A DNA stretch of 64,000 nucleotides from NCBI RefSeq assembly GCF_963422355.1, contig NC_085086.1, positions 6,409,973 to 6,473,972 of the forward strand. Direction: 5' to 3'. Made by a program: the position numbers and the translations under genes. Below are positions 24,150-34,813 of this stretch, in pieces. The stretch is from Corticium candelabrum (Eukaryota; Porifera; Homoscleromorpha; Homosclerophorida; Plakinidae). Below the pieces are notes generated by a model that did no database searches, was not told the origin of the DNA, and saw only the letters and a list, made by a program, of their open reading frames with translations. The number at the start of each line of letters is the position of its first letter. The stretch's first letter is position 1.

Positions 24150-26113
24150 CAGTAGGACCTCAAAGATACGAACACCTCGGGAAATTGGGTGTTCGTAATT
24201 GTGAAATGTTCATAAGTCTGAAGTTTGTAATATCGATGATTACATAACTTGTGAAAACAGGAGTACACTGTATGGCTAACAAAAAGGATAAGTACGTGAA
24301 CTACAGTAACTGTGAGAGTGTAAGAACGAATTCAAGGGTTACTAAAATAACAATCCATTGTCTTTTGCTTCAAGGCAGAACCCCTTTTTTGTCCTGCAAG
24401 GTCCAGGAGCTCTCTCAAAAGCATGAGATTTATGGGGGTGGCTTCAGGCTGCTGCTCTAACCATTCCAAGCAGACACTAAAGCAATCAACAGCCTTTGTG
24501 TGGCTAATCTTAGCTACATCAGTGTGCTCAGCTTCATCTTCACTGTCCGATGGATCCTGGACCTGAACAGAGTCGATAATTTCTTCATCAGTCAGCGATT
24601 GAGACCCAGTTTCATCCTTGTCAGCAAGAAGCCATTGCTCCATTTCTTCCTCATTGATGCCCAACTGGGAACATACTTCAAAGGTAATTTCTTCTTCGGA
24701 TTCACTGGCATCGATCCGAGAAGCATCACCCATACTACGACCACCAAACCCTAGCTTATTCCAAGCACGACAGAGAGAAACTTCAGGAATTTCGTTCCAA
24801 GATTTAGCACTCAGGTACACCGCATCTTTTATGGTCAGCTTTTTGCTGAAGGAAATGAAGGAGTCTTCACTCGATTCAGATTGAAGCAGCAGTTTTCTCA
24901 TGAGCTCTCGTTTGTACCTGCGCTTCAGGTTCTCCAGCACTCCCTGATCCATAGGTTGAACCAGACTTGTGACATTGGGGGGCAGAAACATGCAACTCAT
25001 TCCTTCAGAACTCAAAGCCTCTACTGAAGGGTGGGATGGTGCATTATCCATAATGAGAAGAGCTTGAAGTGGCAATGACTTTGATTTCAAGTAACGCTTC
25101 ACCTCTGGTACAAAGTGCTTGAAAAACCAGTCCAAGAAAATTGATTGATCCATCCAGGCACTTTTTTGGCTATAATAATGGACTGGTAGAGATGACATGT
25201 TGACCCCTGAAAAACAGCGAGGCTTAGCGCTCTTGTGAATAAAGACCAGAGGGCTACGCATATCTCCACTGACATTGGCAGTTGCCATCAATGTTACCCG
25301 ATCTTTAGGGGATTTGCAATTCTTTGCAGCCTTTTCAGAACCATCTGCCAGGGTTTTGTTCGGCAGCAGGCGCCAACACAGACCTGTCTCATCACAATTA
25401 AAGATCTGATGGATGGAAAGCTTATGATCTTCAATATATTTATGCAAAGACAGCTTGAATGCTTCAGCAGACTGAGGATTAGCTGAAAGAGACTCTCCCT
25501 GCATGCTTAGTTGACGAATACCATGCCTCTGCTTGAATCTATGAAGCCAACCAGTGCTAGCCTTGAAATCATCTGGTGACCGATCTGGATACATTTGCTG
25601 GTGCATCAGCCTGGCTTTCTCCATGACAACAACCCCACTCAGAGGAGTGCCTTTGTGCCGTTCTTGTGTGAACCAAAGGTGCATGGCCTTGTCAAATTGG
25701 TCATCATCAGCTCTCCTAACAATGCAACGCTTCTTAAAACTACTGCTGTCTTTAGCTTCAACGGCAAACTGAGTAATTTTGCTCCTAGATTTCTGTATAT
25801 CAGTTACTGTGGATTTTCCAATGCTATATTCAGAAGCAATAGCTGTATTAGAAATACCTCTGTCCAGCTTCTCAAGAATCTCGATCTTTTGTTCAATAGA
25901 TAAATTGACTCGCTTTCTCTTAGGCTTGTCCTTTGCCTCCATCTTGGATCAGCTACCACGTGGCTAGCGCTAGGCCACGCCTCAAAAGTGCGCGTGCGCG
26001 TGGCTACATTACGTGATCAAATTTTTGCAAGAGCGCGCGCTCGCGCTAGAGCATGCTGTTCGGTTGACCGGTCAGTTCGGTTGTCTGGTGTTCGTATCTT
26101 TGAGGTCCTACTG
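24150..26113 (-). mobile_element. Intact pogo/Tigger element
   Basis: Terminal inverted repeats of 27 bp begin CAGTAGGACCTCAAAGATAC at 24150 and end, reversed, at 26113. TA flanks both sides (24148-24149, 26114-26115). Length is 1964 bp with one long ORF on the minus strand. It lies 22 bp from the Tc1-like element, inside the same TA tract. Confidence 0.9.
24332..25942 (-). CDS. Tigger/pogo transposase (CENP-B/jerky-like), intact 536 residues
   Basis: An ATG at 25942 opens a 536-residue ORF. Residues 8-60 form the CENP-B N-terminal HTH (LSIEQKIEILEKL, then IGKSTVTDI). Residues 85-150 form the Tc5/CENPB second HTH (FKASTGWLHRFKQRHGI). The DDE_1 catalytic domain has D184 (FNCDETGL), D299 (IMDNAPSHP) and D332 (VQPMDQGV), with 32 residues between the last two, the DD32D pattern of Tigger. 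The C-terminal third is acidic with a SMGDASRID-like segment, as in related proteins. No disruption is seen. It acts on its own ends to transpose into TA. Confidence 0.92.
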   Translation of the reverse strand: MEAKDKPKRKRVNLSIEQKIEILEKLDRGISNTAIASEYSIGKSTVTDIQKSRSKITQFAVEAKDSSSFKKRCIVRRADDDQFDKAMHLWFTQERHKGTPLSGVVVMEKARLMHQQMYPDRSPDDFKASTGWLHRFKQRHGIRQLSMQGESLSANPQSAEAFKLSLHKYIEDHKLSIHQIFNCDETGLCWRLLPNKTLADGSEKAAKNCKSPKDRVTLMATANVSGDMRSPLVFIHKSAKPRCFSGVNMSSLPVHYYSQKSAWMDQSIFLDWFFKHFVPEVKRYLKSKSLPLQALLIMDNAPSHPSVEALSSEGMSCMFLPPNVTSLVQPMDQGVLENLKRRYKRELMRKLLLQSESSEDSFISFSKKLTIKDAVYLSAKSWNEIPEVSLCRAWNKLGFGGRSMGDASRIDASESEEEITFEVCSQLGINEEEMEQWLLADKDETGSQSLTDEEIIDSVQVQDPSDSEDEAEHTDVAKISHTKAVDCFSVCLEWLEQQPEATPINLMLLRELLDLAGQKRGSALKQKTMDCYFSNP

Positions 26114-26199
26114 TATATATCAAATATGTATACAAATATGTATACAAATATAAATCTATAATATATATTTACAGTCACAAGTGATAGCTCACAAAGCAC

Positions 26200-26545
26200 C
26201 TACATTCACGAATGGTAGGTCGCAAAGCAGTGTCTCAGCGGATGACACACAGAGGGGTACGTTGCATTTTTGACACCGATAACGTGTTCTGGTGTTTTTT
26301 CTACCTTTGCGGTAGCAAACGGTAGCTTGTCTGGGAATGCCAGGGCCTCCATCCAGTGAGGCCAAAACAAAAGCATACTTGAAAATTTGGGCAAAGGTCT
26401 CATCTTTCAGTGGCCTGTTCTTCAGAATCTCAATAATTGTGTTATTGATTTCAGAATATGCCTGCAGTGTGACCATTGCCGTCTTGCAGCTCGGGTTATA
26501 ACGCAGGTGGAGTAGTTTTCTAACAGCGTCAGCGCACGCTAACAT
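26200..26545 (-). pseudogene. piggyBac-like C-terminal zinc-finger relic
   Basis: The last part reads GRKNTRTRYRCQKCNVPLCV, the Cys-rich C-terminal domain of piggyBac transposases that binds the element ends. It is closely similar to the copy at 56718-56880. The upstream 70 residues of the ORF are not recognisable as piggyBac and may be in the wrong frame. After LCV the final Cys/His pair is displaced by a frameshift. No catalytic domain is adjacent. Confidence 0.5.
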
Positions 26546-26949
26546 TGCATGCCTCGATGCATGTAGTTTCTTTGAAACCGGACTTCTTCATATTCTCCAC
26601 GACAATTCTAAACTCTGAAGCTCTGAAAGTTCCTTTTTTGAAAAGTAAAGTGTCAAAGAATGAACTCCTCACGCTTCGTTGCTGTATGAGCTTTTGAAAA
26701 GGTGGTAGCTATGATGGAATAGAGTTTGTGTGTAAAGTGTGGTAAATGTGAACATGATGATACAATAAACAAAACTGATTATGAGAAAAATGATGAGGTG
26801 ATAAAGTAGGAAAGAGTAGTAAGTTCGGAGGCACATAAAGAAAGTACAGTCATATGTAGGGAAAACAAACACACACACAAATGCAGATATAAACAAATAC
26901 ACACGCATGATCACATGCATGCTTGCACACACAAACAAATGAACAAACA

Positions 26950-27332
26950 AACACACAAACTGACACGTGTAAACCGGACGAATTTCTGCGATCCACAACG
27001 GACGTAACTGGAAGTTCAGTTGTTACTTTTTGCTGCCTGTTGCTAATTACAAACAGCTTGTTCTCATCTGAACAAAACAGTTCAGCTAGGCCGTCCATGA
27101 CAAGTTCATTTTAACGGGAAACTATGCCCTTGGTGCTACCGTGACCCGGCTTTATTGAAGATAGACCGTATTGGTCGTCACCGACAGCAACTGGACCAGA
27201 AGAAACGGGCGTCGTTTCTGCGGATTGGGAACACGAGGCTGCTTCTTCTGGTCTTTGTCCCTGTGATATGGAACTGGCAACACTAGGCTGTTCTGGCTGT
27301 CGTTTGGCAGGACTTGACGACATCGCGTTCAC
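26950..27332 (-). pseudogene. Unassigned Ser/Pro-rich ORF interrupted by one stop
   Basis: A single minus-strand frame runs from 27332 to about 26950 with one stop at 27111-27113. Before it is a Ser/Gln/Pro-rich segment (SSSPAKRQPEQPSVASS). After it is a more ordered stretch containing MDGLAELFCSDENKLFVISN. It then enters a low-complexity ACACAA stretch. I do not recognise it. It may be an exon of a transposon-encoded protein. Confidence 0.2.
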
Positions 27333-27649
27333 GTACAGTGATTTGTAGCACCAAGCTGAGAAAGAGGAGACACTACCAGCCGTAACTCATTCAGCTAATC
27401 AGCTTTCTGACACGGATATACCCGGATTGGAGCCTCGTGATACTGAACTATGTCTGCAAAATGGTACTAAATATAAAGTACATTGGAGATTGAGTTATTT
27501 GCGTTCAGCCAACAACCAGAGGTGACGCCTATCTTTACCGCATACACAAATTAAGTTGTCATTGTACGTTATGTACACCTACTGTACAGAGTATGATACT
27601 GCGTCTAGAGACATAGGACTTAGTCTGCCTGAAAGGGTGGTGCGCGCCC

Positions 27650-27678
27650 CTCACACCCATGCCTGGATCCACCCCTGT
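27650..27678. other. hAT-like terminal motif, single end
   Basis: The reverse complement reads CAGGGGTGGATCCAGGCATG, like the ends of many hAT elements. Only one end is seen and no transposase is nearby. Confidence 0.25.
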
Positions 27679-27811
27679 GGTTTATTCAACAACGTACTGT
27701 GCGGTAGACTGACTCTAACGCATCCCACTAGCCACTATATAGACAAGTCTCCACTTACTGTACCATATACGGACACACTGCATCTTCTCCCTTCTTAGCT
27801 AACTACAACAC

Positions 27812-28180
27812 TTAGAGGTCCAGTCTCTGTAGCGGTCTTCTTGTTCTGCCTGGATTTCTCCTCGGTGGATGTTCCTCTAGTGGATTTGGCGTCTCGTTCA
27901 CACTGGTGTCGCGGTCACCTGAAGGGTGTGGTAAAGGAGGCTCCATCATGTCTTTCTGGTCTTCCTCGTCTAAAGGTGATGATGAAGCTTTCAAAACTGT
28001 TGGCGGGGTAACGCTTGGCGTTGAATCAGCTTGTACTGGCATGTTCGGTTGCGCAGTAGGTAGAGCTATTCCTATCCCTGTTTCCTCTTCAAGCTTATCC
28101 TCCGGCGACCTTCGACACTCCGATGCTTCTGCTGATCTGCATGTCGTTTCCAGGTACAGGCTGTCTCCTCGACTTCCACT
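27812..28180 (-). other. Pro/Arg-rich ORF, possibly a retroelement pol tail
   Basis: The minus-strand frame 27812-28042, open further upstream, ends in PPRRNPGRTRRPLQRLDL, a composition common at the C-terminus of LTR-retrotransposon polyproteins. No integrase motif lies upstream, so the assignment is weak. Confidence 0.2.
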
Positions 28181-28259
28181 TCATATCGCACAATACACGT
28201 TTGAACTCATTTATTACATAAATGAGGAGCACCAGCTATTGTATGGCCAACGCACTTAA

Positions 28260-30205
28260 CAATGATGCGATACAAAAAAGAAGTAACATCATTAGTAGCT
28301 CTAACATTACATAACTATCCTCGCAAACATACAAGCAGACAGCAAAGTTAAGATTAAAAGCAGAGAAGTAGTGTTTATTTCTAGAGTGCCATATCTTGAA
28401 AGATTCTTCGATTGTCACTTTAATGATTGATGATAGAAGATGATGTTGACGTCGTTTAGGTAGAGAGATAATGTGAAGAAAAGGGTGAAGACTGGAACAA
28501 TCAATGAAGCTCCTCGAACCAATTTGAATATTAATTTGTGTACAGATGTAACCTCTAGATTCGATAGTGTTGACGAGATCTGCATAGCCAAAGAAATTGT
28601 TGAATTAGATTTTTAAATCTAGTTGATATGATTTTATCATTGACATATCGCAGTTTCACATATTCAATGATTGAGCAACTCACAACGCGAGTTGTCTAAT
28701 TAAGGTCTGCTGATTTAGTAAGCAGCAACTCAACCATCTTTTTGTTATTATTTACGCACGCTTGAATCAAAAGAGTGTCTTAGTTTGAGATTAATTAAAG
28801 GACGTGCAGTCGATTTCAACATCGAATACACGTTAGTTACAACACATCCCCTTATTCACCTCGTGTATTGATATCACCTCCCTTCTCCAAAGATGCGCCA
28901 TTGACTGAATATTACTTCTGCTTATCGCTTTACACTATTCTTCGTTCTTTTCTACACAACGATATAACTATCAATAACATAAGAACGTACTAGCTTATAA
29001 TAAAGAGCTAGGTTGAGGCAACTGTTACAGGTATATGTTTGCATGATAGATAGATGCGTCAACCGTTGGCGCCAACAAGATGAAACAAACATCATCAGTT
29101 TACCACTCAGTGACGATATCACAGCCAACCTCTTCTACAGAGCTCTACTCACCGACTCACAAACAGTCTACAACAAAAGAGCAGTCTTTGTGTGACGTTT
29201 CCTGCATTCTGAGCATGCATGTCAACTATTTACTTATGTGAAGAATAGATGTTTATTCAAGTGCAATAATTTTTAGCCGTTTGACGAACAAATAATCTGA
29301 TGTCATGTCGGCTCTTGCACTTTACTAATACAAAAAAAAAGAATATCAAGTTACTCTAACCAAAACGATGTCCCATTTTGTAGGTATCCAAAGTACGGCA
29401 ATGTGACAGTCTAGCTGTTAGCAAAGGTAGAATACAAGCAAAGTTACGGGTCAGCTCCACAAGCAGCACTCGTGTTTAATAATTTTCCATTATTTAAGTT
29501 AATATATAATATAACTAGCTTTAGTGTACAGACTACAGTGGCGTATGCCGAGATAATATTTCTCTATTGTTAGTAATACCACTAATTAGCTATTGCTCTT
29601 TGCCTGGAGACATGCGAGATGCTACCAAAAAAATACGTCAGTTCTTCATTCTTGGGTTGCGTGATTGGCCACTTAGATACCAAATGTAATGACATCAAAA
29701 GGCTTTATTGAGCTATGGAATGACTATTTTTCCATCGGTTACTTTCACACTTTTACAGGATGACTAGTGCCAGAACGGTTTCACAAACAGTACTCTAACG
29801 ATTGACTTTGAGGGAGTCTCCAACAGTCGAGACGCAGCGCTGGTATACCAGATGCAAAAATCTAGAAGAACTGTTTGATCTCAAACCGCCAATTAGTACT
29901 CTGGCATGTTGTTCCAAGAGCTAGTCAAAGGTGATGAAATTCTCTTACATTCTGTGTACGTTAATTGCATGTCACTAAAATAGGCGTGAGCATAGCTCCA
30001 TTTAGCAAGTTGAATCTCCTCAAAACATATATCTGTGTTCAATGACCAATGACAGCTTGCAGTCGACAGCGTAACCATCTTTCTGTCTTTGAGAGGGCCA
30101 CACATTAGTCTCAATGTGTGTATCTACTAATGTATTTGCAGTGGTCACATCTCTAACTATGTGCGGTTCCGACATATAGATATATAGCCACCGGCCTCCG
30201 GACAC
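28260..30205. other. No gene recognised
   Basis: AT-rich DNA. Short ORFs lack motifs and no inverted or direct repeats stand out. Confidence 0.4.
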
Positions 30206-30447
30206 TTAAATTACAACTCCCACGATTTTGTATGTAAGGTTCAGATGAAAGGTACCGGTGTGAGTGATCCATCTCAATAATTTACTGCTCTCACCCTTCT
30301 CTGATTGTCACTGGAAGCCTGTAAAGAGGGGGGAGGCCTAACTGTGTAGTGCGCCGTCATTTTAAATGATGACGTCATGAGTTTATGATGAGTACTGTAC
30401 GTGTACAACGCTAATATACACGGGAGCTGCCTGATGTAGACTTTTAC

Positions 30448-31060
30448 ATGGCTGACATTGAACCTTACCGTTTTGAGCCTGAGCGTAGAGAAGTTGATGA
30501 TTCTTCGAGTACGGAAGATGCAGATAGTACGGAAAATCTAGACGATTTTGACGGAAGTGGATCAACTGAAGATGGCGAGAGAGTTGGCAACACGAAGTGG
30601 TGTAGCTGTGGAACGTGTGGTATCATGCCTACCGGTAAAGAATGCCTGTGTTGCCAAGAAATGGACTAACTAGACTTGATGTTTTATGGTTTACGTTGCA
30701 TCACTCAGCACGAAGATTTTTCTTTTGTGAGCCTAAATAGAGGGGTTGCTGCGCACAGCGGTGGTGGCAATGGTTAAAGTGAGACAAGAATCTATCGCGG
30801 AGCCACTAACTTGCTGGTTAGTACTGTGGTAGAGCGTACTGAAGTCGTTTGTATGAGGTAAATACTGGACATTCCAAGTTGCTGAGGTTGACATCTTACC
30901 GGCAGTTTACATACTGGATACACAGGAACATGCGGAGTGGAGTGAGAAGAGTGATACCAGCATGTGTTATGCCTTCTATCAGAGGGCACTTTCTGAAGAA
31001 ACTGGGGAATATATTGGATTTCAAGAATGTTTTGATGCGCCACAGTGGCCAATGTAGTTT
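30448..31060 (+). pseudogene. P2X7 C-terminus-like zinc-binding domain protein, frameshifted
   Basis: The ATG at 30448 opens an acidic N-terminus (PYRFEPERRE, then Ser/Asp/Glu-rich) and the Cys cluster WCSCGTCGIMP with ECLCCQEMD, then a stop. In other frames downstream come CITQHEDFSFVSLNR (30705-30750) and LTSYRQFTYWIHR with RRVIPACVMPSIR (30890-30990). These blocks in this order match the P2X7 cytoplasmic ballast-like domain, which in many invertebrates occurs in transposon-linked stand-alone proteins. It has no channel segment. Here it belongs to the Kolobok copy and is broken by at least two frameshifts, or by introns I could not resolve. Confidence 0.65.
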
Positions 31061-31099
31061 TTAGCTAGCTAGCATCAGAATCTAGGTTTTAGTTTCTAT

Positions 31100-32731
31100 A
31101 ATCGTTTTCTTTGGTCGTCTGTTGCAATGTTAGGGAGTATAGAGGCTTGTAAGGATAAGCTTTCTTTGTCTTTAGTGACCTTTGGGTGGTTCTCCTTCTT
31201 TCAAGGTCTGCAGGTAGCATATCATTAAGGTATCCATAGGACTTTGGCTTCATTATATGAAATCCAACTTTGTACCTCTTTTGTTCATGGCTGTTGTAGT
31301 TGGGCTTCTGTCGACATTATTGTTGTGATCTAGAGCTGCCAGTTGGGTTCGAGCAATTATTCCTTTGTAGCCAAAGTGCAACCTTTTGGGACAGTACTTT
31401 AGTGAAAGGGAGTGGTGCACTTCAAGAATTCTAGTATGACAAAACTGATTAAGTTTGCCAATATCTTTTAAATATATTTTTGTCAAGGGCAACTGACTTA
31501 AATGTTTCATGAGGAGGAGAATCTTTTAACCACTCCTTGCCTTGTCTCCCTCAGAAAGTTGCTGGAGGGCACATTCTAGAAAGTGGTTTGCATTAGCCCA
31601 AGTGTCTACATCAGAAATGTGATGAAGAATAGACATCCATTTCTCTTTCAAGATTTCTCTGTTACCATGGCATATTGAAGCACACCACAAATGATTGCAA
31701 ATTGATGGTGTCCATGGAAGGAGGCTCTGACAAGCTTTTTGCTTTCCCTGTTTGACGAGATTCTTAAAACTCCTTTAGAGACATGCCATATGTCGTACTG
31801 ATTTGAACTGACTGATGGTTTTTCTGCATACAGTTATTGATTTGTGGATGTCTGTCTGTAGCTAATTGATGTATGGAAAGACCTTTCAACAAATATTGAA
31901 GTGACGTTTCAAGTTCTGCCTTTTCCATAGCAACGGAGTTGGCAACTTCACCCACCTCAACCAACTGTTCCATATTTAGGTGAATACCCTTGACTATCGG
32001 ATCTTTCATCCCCAATAGAAATGGTCCCCTTATAGACTTCAAAATTTGTTGTTGATGTTTCTAATTTGAGAATTTCTGCAAAGTGAGGAATTTAATTGTT
32101 CTCCAGAAAACAAAATTGCTGCAGAGACCATCAGGTTGTCAGCAGGCATTTCTGCAATGGATAGTTGTGATCTCCATTGTCTTTCGTGTCCTTTGGAACA
32201 GATGATATTTACTGTTAAAGTGTACCTGTTCGGTATTGAGTGTGGCTAACGACAGGTGAGCCACAGACTGGACAAACTGAAATGGTTTTTGAAGGCAGTC
32301 GTTAAAAACAATAAATTTTCAAACATTGGTAGAATCGGTTCATTCAGTTTTAAGAATTACGTCGTCAGGCTCAGAATCAATTACATCAGATAGGCTTTGA
32401 TTAGAATCACTAGTATGAACACTGAACGATGGATCAAAGTCCCTGTCTAGGGCAGTCTCTACTGCTTCACTTTTTTTTTGAATAGCTGGAAGGGAACTTC
32501 TTGGCTATCATCTGTGATTGCAAGCTGACTTCGACTGATATCAGATTTGACTTCCATTATATCTGCTGTTAGTTCCTTGACTTGTGATGACGTGTGTATG
32601 CAGTAAGAATGGTCATCAAAGTTTCCAAGAATGTCATCCAGGTCACACTGTGTTCCTACCCAGTGGCGGATCCAGGATTTTGAAAAGGGAGTTTCCATCA
32701 AACTGTGCACTATCTTTCTACAAACTGGCAA
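31100..32731 (-). pseudogene. Kolobok transposase, decayed
   Basis: From N- to C-terminus on the minus strand: a CPVCGSPV zinc-binding motif near 32260, a MPADNLMVSAAILFSG block near 32110, and VANSVAMEKAELETSLQYLL with LATDRHPQIN near 31840-31940. Next are an SICNHLWCAS block near 31690 and an EKWMSILHHI block near 31610. The C-terminal block is EVHHSLSLKYCPKRLHFGYK near 31370-31430 followed by TQLAALDHNNNVDRS. Order and spacing fit one transposase. Catalytic Asp is retained in ATDRH. Multiple frameshifts break it. Family name rests on recalled similarity plus the TTAA duplication. Confidence 0.65.
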
Positions 32732-33330
32732 CTTTAATGAATTAATTAGTTAAATTAATGTACACGTTTAGAAACGCAATATCGGGTTTTATACCTATGA
32801 TGTATACGGACGTCATACAAGACCTGCACAATCTGAGATTATAGATATTATACACACTTCAATCATTGTCTCCTAAAACAAATGGCAGTTTAGTTTTTTT
32901 TGGATGTAATTTTCCAAATTCTTCAACTAGTTTACTTAATTGCGATTGAGACTTCAGAATTTTCTCACACCTCGATCTGTTGATTTTTATAAGTGCAAGT
33001 CCACTCGGACGATCAGCAGACATTGTGGATCTGCGGTAGGTTTTCAGGAACTTCAACTGACTAAACCTTCTCTCACTTTCACAAGAACCCAAAGGTATGG
33101 TTAATGCCAGGTGCAATAGAACTCGTATATTCGGAAGAGTCCATTGATCACATACCTGTAAAGCATCTACAAGCTTGTAGGCACTGCTGAACTAACGATA
33201 TCTTTCTTCCTTTTTCGGGCCCACATGCGGTATTCAGTTGAGAACATGCTGAATGCGTAAGTCATCTTCGTAAAAATCTACAACTTTGGCAAGGTCTTCA
33301 GGAATCTCGCCGTCAAAACGGAGACACTGG
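32661..33330 (-). pseudogene. hAT transposase C-terminal relic inside the Kolobok copy
   Basis: A hAT-like end CAGTGGCGGATCCAGGATTT begins at about 32661. The minus-strand ORF 32859-33116 is the hAT dimerisation domain: IPLGSCESERRFSQLKFLKT, then STMSADRPSGLALIKI. Further upstream another frame gives DALQVCDQWTLPNIRVLLHL. The other end of the insertion is not resolved; CGCCTATG near 33772 is a weak candidate. It was probably inserted into the Kolobok element after that element was in place. Confidence 0.65.
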
Positions 33331-34635
33331 CTTGGAGCAAGATGCAAAACCCGTTACCATAAGATGGATTGTCGGTAAACCTGTCTTGCAACTCGGTAAT
33401 GACATGCGACAAAAGACTCGTAAAGGGCTATTCGGTGGTAATCTTCTGCAGTTGTTGCAGGAACATTACTTCGATGCCGCTGACGTTGATTTATCCGTAG
33501 CTTTCTTAGCTCAAATCTTCTCTTTAGTCTTACTCCGCCCTTGTCTTACCCCTGATAGTCAATCCGCGGCGTGAGACTATGTCGAGTCTACTGTACAGTA
33601 CGTTTACGTACACTAATGATCGAGTTGTTATCTCAGAAACCTTACTGTTACTGAGACTGTATCAAAACCGTGCGCGGGTACATATATGTACTACCCTGAC
33701 GAGATGAGAATCAGAATTTGACGGCAGCTGAGGGGGTTCATTAGCATTAAACCTTCCTTGGAACCGCCTATGCTACCTCACGAGTAGACTTAGGAACATC
33801 AGCACAAAGAATATTTTCTTGGGGTGCTTCTATGTCTTCATTATCTTTCTTTGCCTTTTTGCTAGATGTTCCCAATAGAATCTCTTCAACCGCCTAACAC
33901 ATGGTCATTTACTGCTTTAGTCTATTTACTAAATTTATAGTGCTGAAGTGGATTATGCTCCACCAAAGTAGAATAGTACTTGGTTTCCAAGCTACCTAAG
34001 CACAATTTATAACAGTATACAGGAATGTTTGCATGTTCAATTAAACTTTAGCGTTACTACTGTAATTTCTAATATTGTCGCCCTGGCTTTTTACAATAAC
34101 AGAGTGTTGTGTTCAGATCTCGATTCTTTGTATATGTATTTACTTTGTGTCTACATTTTGTGGCGTAATGTTGCCATACGTTACGTGTTGGTACACTACC
34201 CAATGTATACATATTTAGTAAGGCGAGCCGTGACCATTACAGCTAGAAGAACCAATTGCGGATCTTACAGTTCTTTGTGCTCACTTCCTGTTGGTGGTAC
34301 GTGTTGGTTTTGCTCCGTGAAAGAAACGATTGTAGGCAACGCGTCTGGCTTGAGACGTCTCACGGTCTTTGTTCCGAGTAGCTCAGATTTTGGTCACCTT
34401 TGAAACGTTTTGGAGTAAAGTTCTCAGATCAAACGCGGCTGTGCTTGGATACCGGTGGGTCTTCAAATGCTACTTGACAAGCCATTGCTTTAAGAGATCT
34501 GGCTCCTTGAGCGGTAGAGTAAAGAAACTCACCCCTCACTTGATGTCGATATCTTTATTACAGCAACCGAAGTTTATACAGTGTACCATCTGCACGTGTG
34601 CAGAGGTAACTTCCCCTATTCTGCACGTGAAACAA
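33331..34635. other. Interior of the Kolobok element without recognisable coding sequence
   Basis: Contains the possible far end of the hAT relic and AT-rich DNA up to the right inverted repeat. ORFs here have no motifs. Confidence 0.35.
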
Positions 34636-34813
34636 TGAAGTCATGACGTCATCATTTAACATTGCGGCACACTACATAGTTACGCCCCCTACTCTACAGG
34701 CTTTTCCTGACAGTCGAGATGGGTGAGCGCTGTACATCATTGATAGATGGATCACTCACACTGGTACCTTTCATCTGAACCTTACATACGAAATCGTGGG
34801 ACTTCTCTTTTAA

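Larger units (their letters stand above)
30210..34809. mobile_element. Degenerate Kolobok-type element with TTAA target duplication
   Basis: Sequence 30210-30380 and the reverse complement of 34636-34809 are about 80% alike over roughly 170 bp (shared core TATGTAAGGTTCAGATGAAA and TGATGACGTCATGA). TTAA sits directly outside each end (30206-30209 and 34810-34813), the Kolobok target duplication. Between lie a plus-strand P2X7-C-like zinc domain ORF and minus-strand transposase fragments. The element carries frameshifts and an internal hAT relic, so it is old. Confidence 0.75.

Noticed and set aside
30448-30669. Host P2X receptor gene
   Set aside because: No channel or transmembrane region. 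Only the zinc-binding cytoplasmic-type domain is present, between transposon ends.
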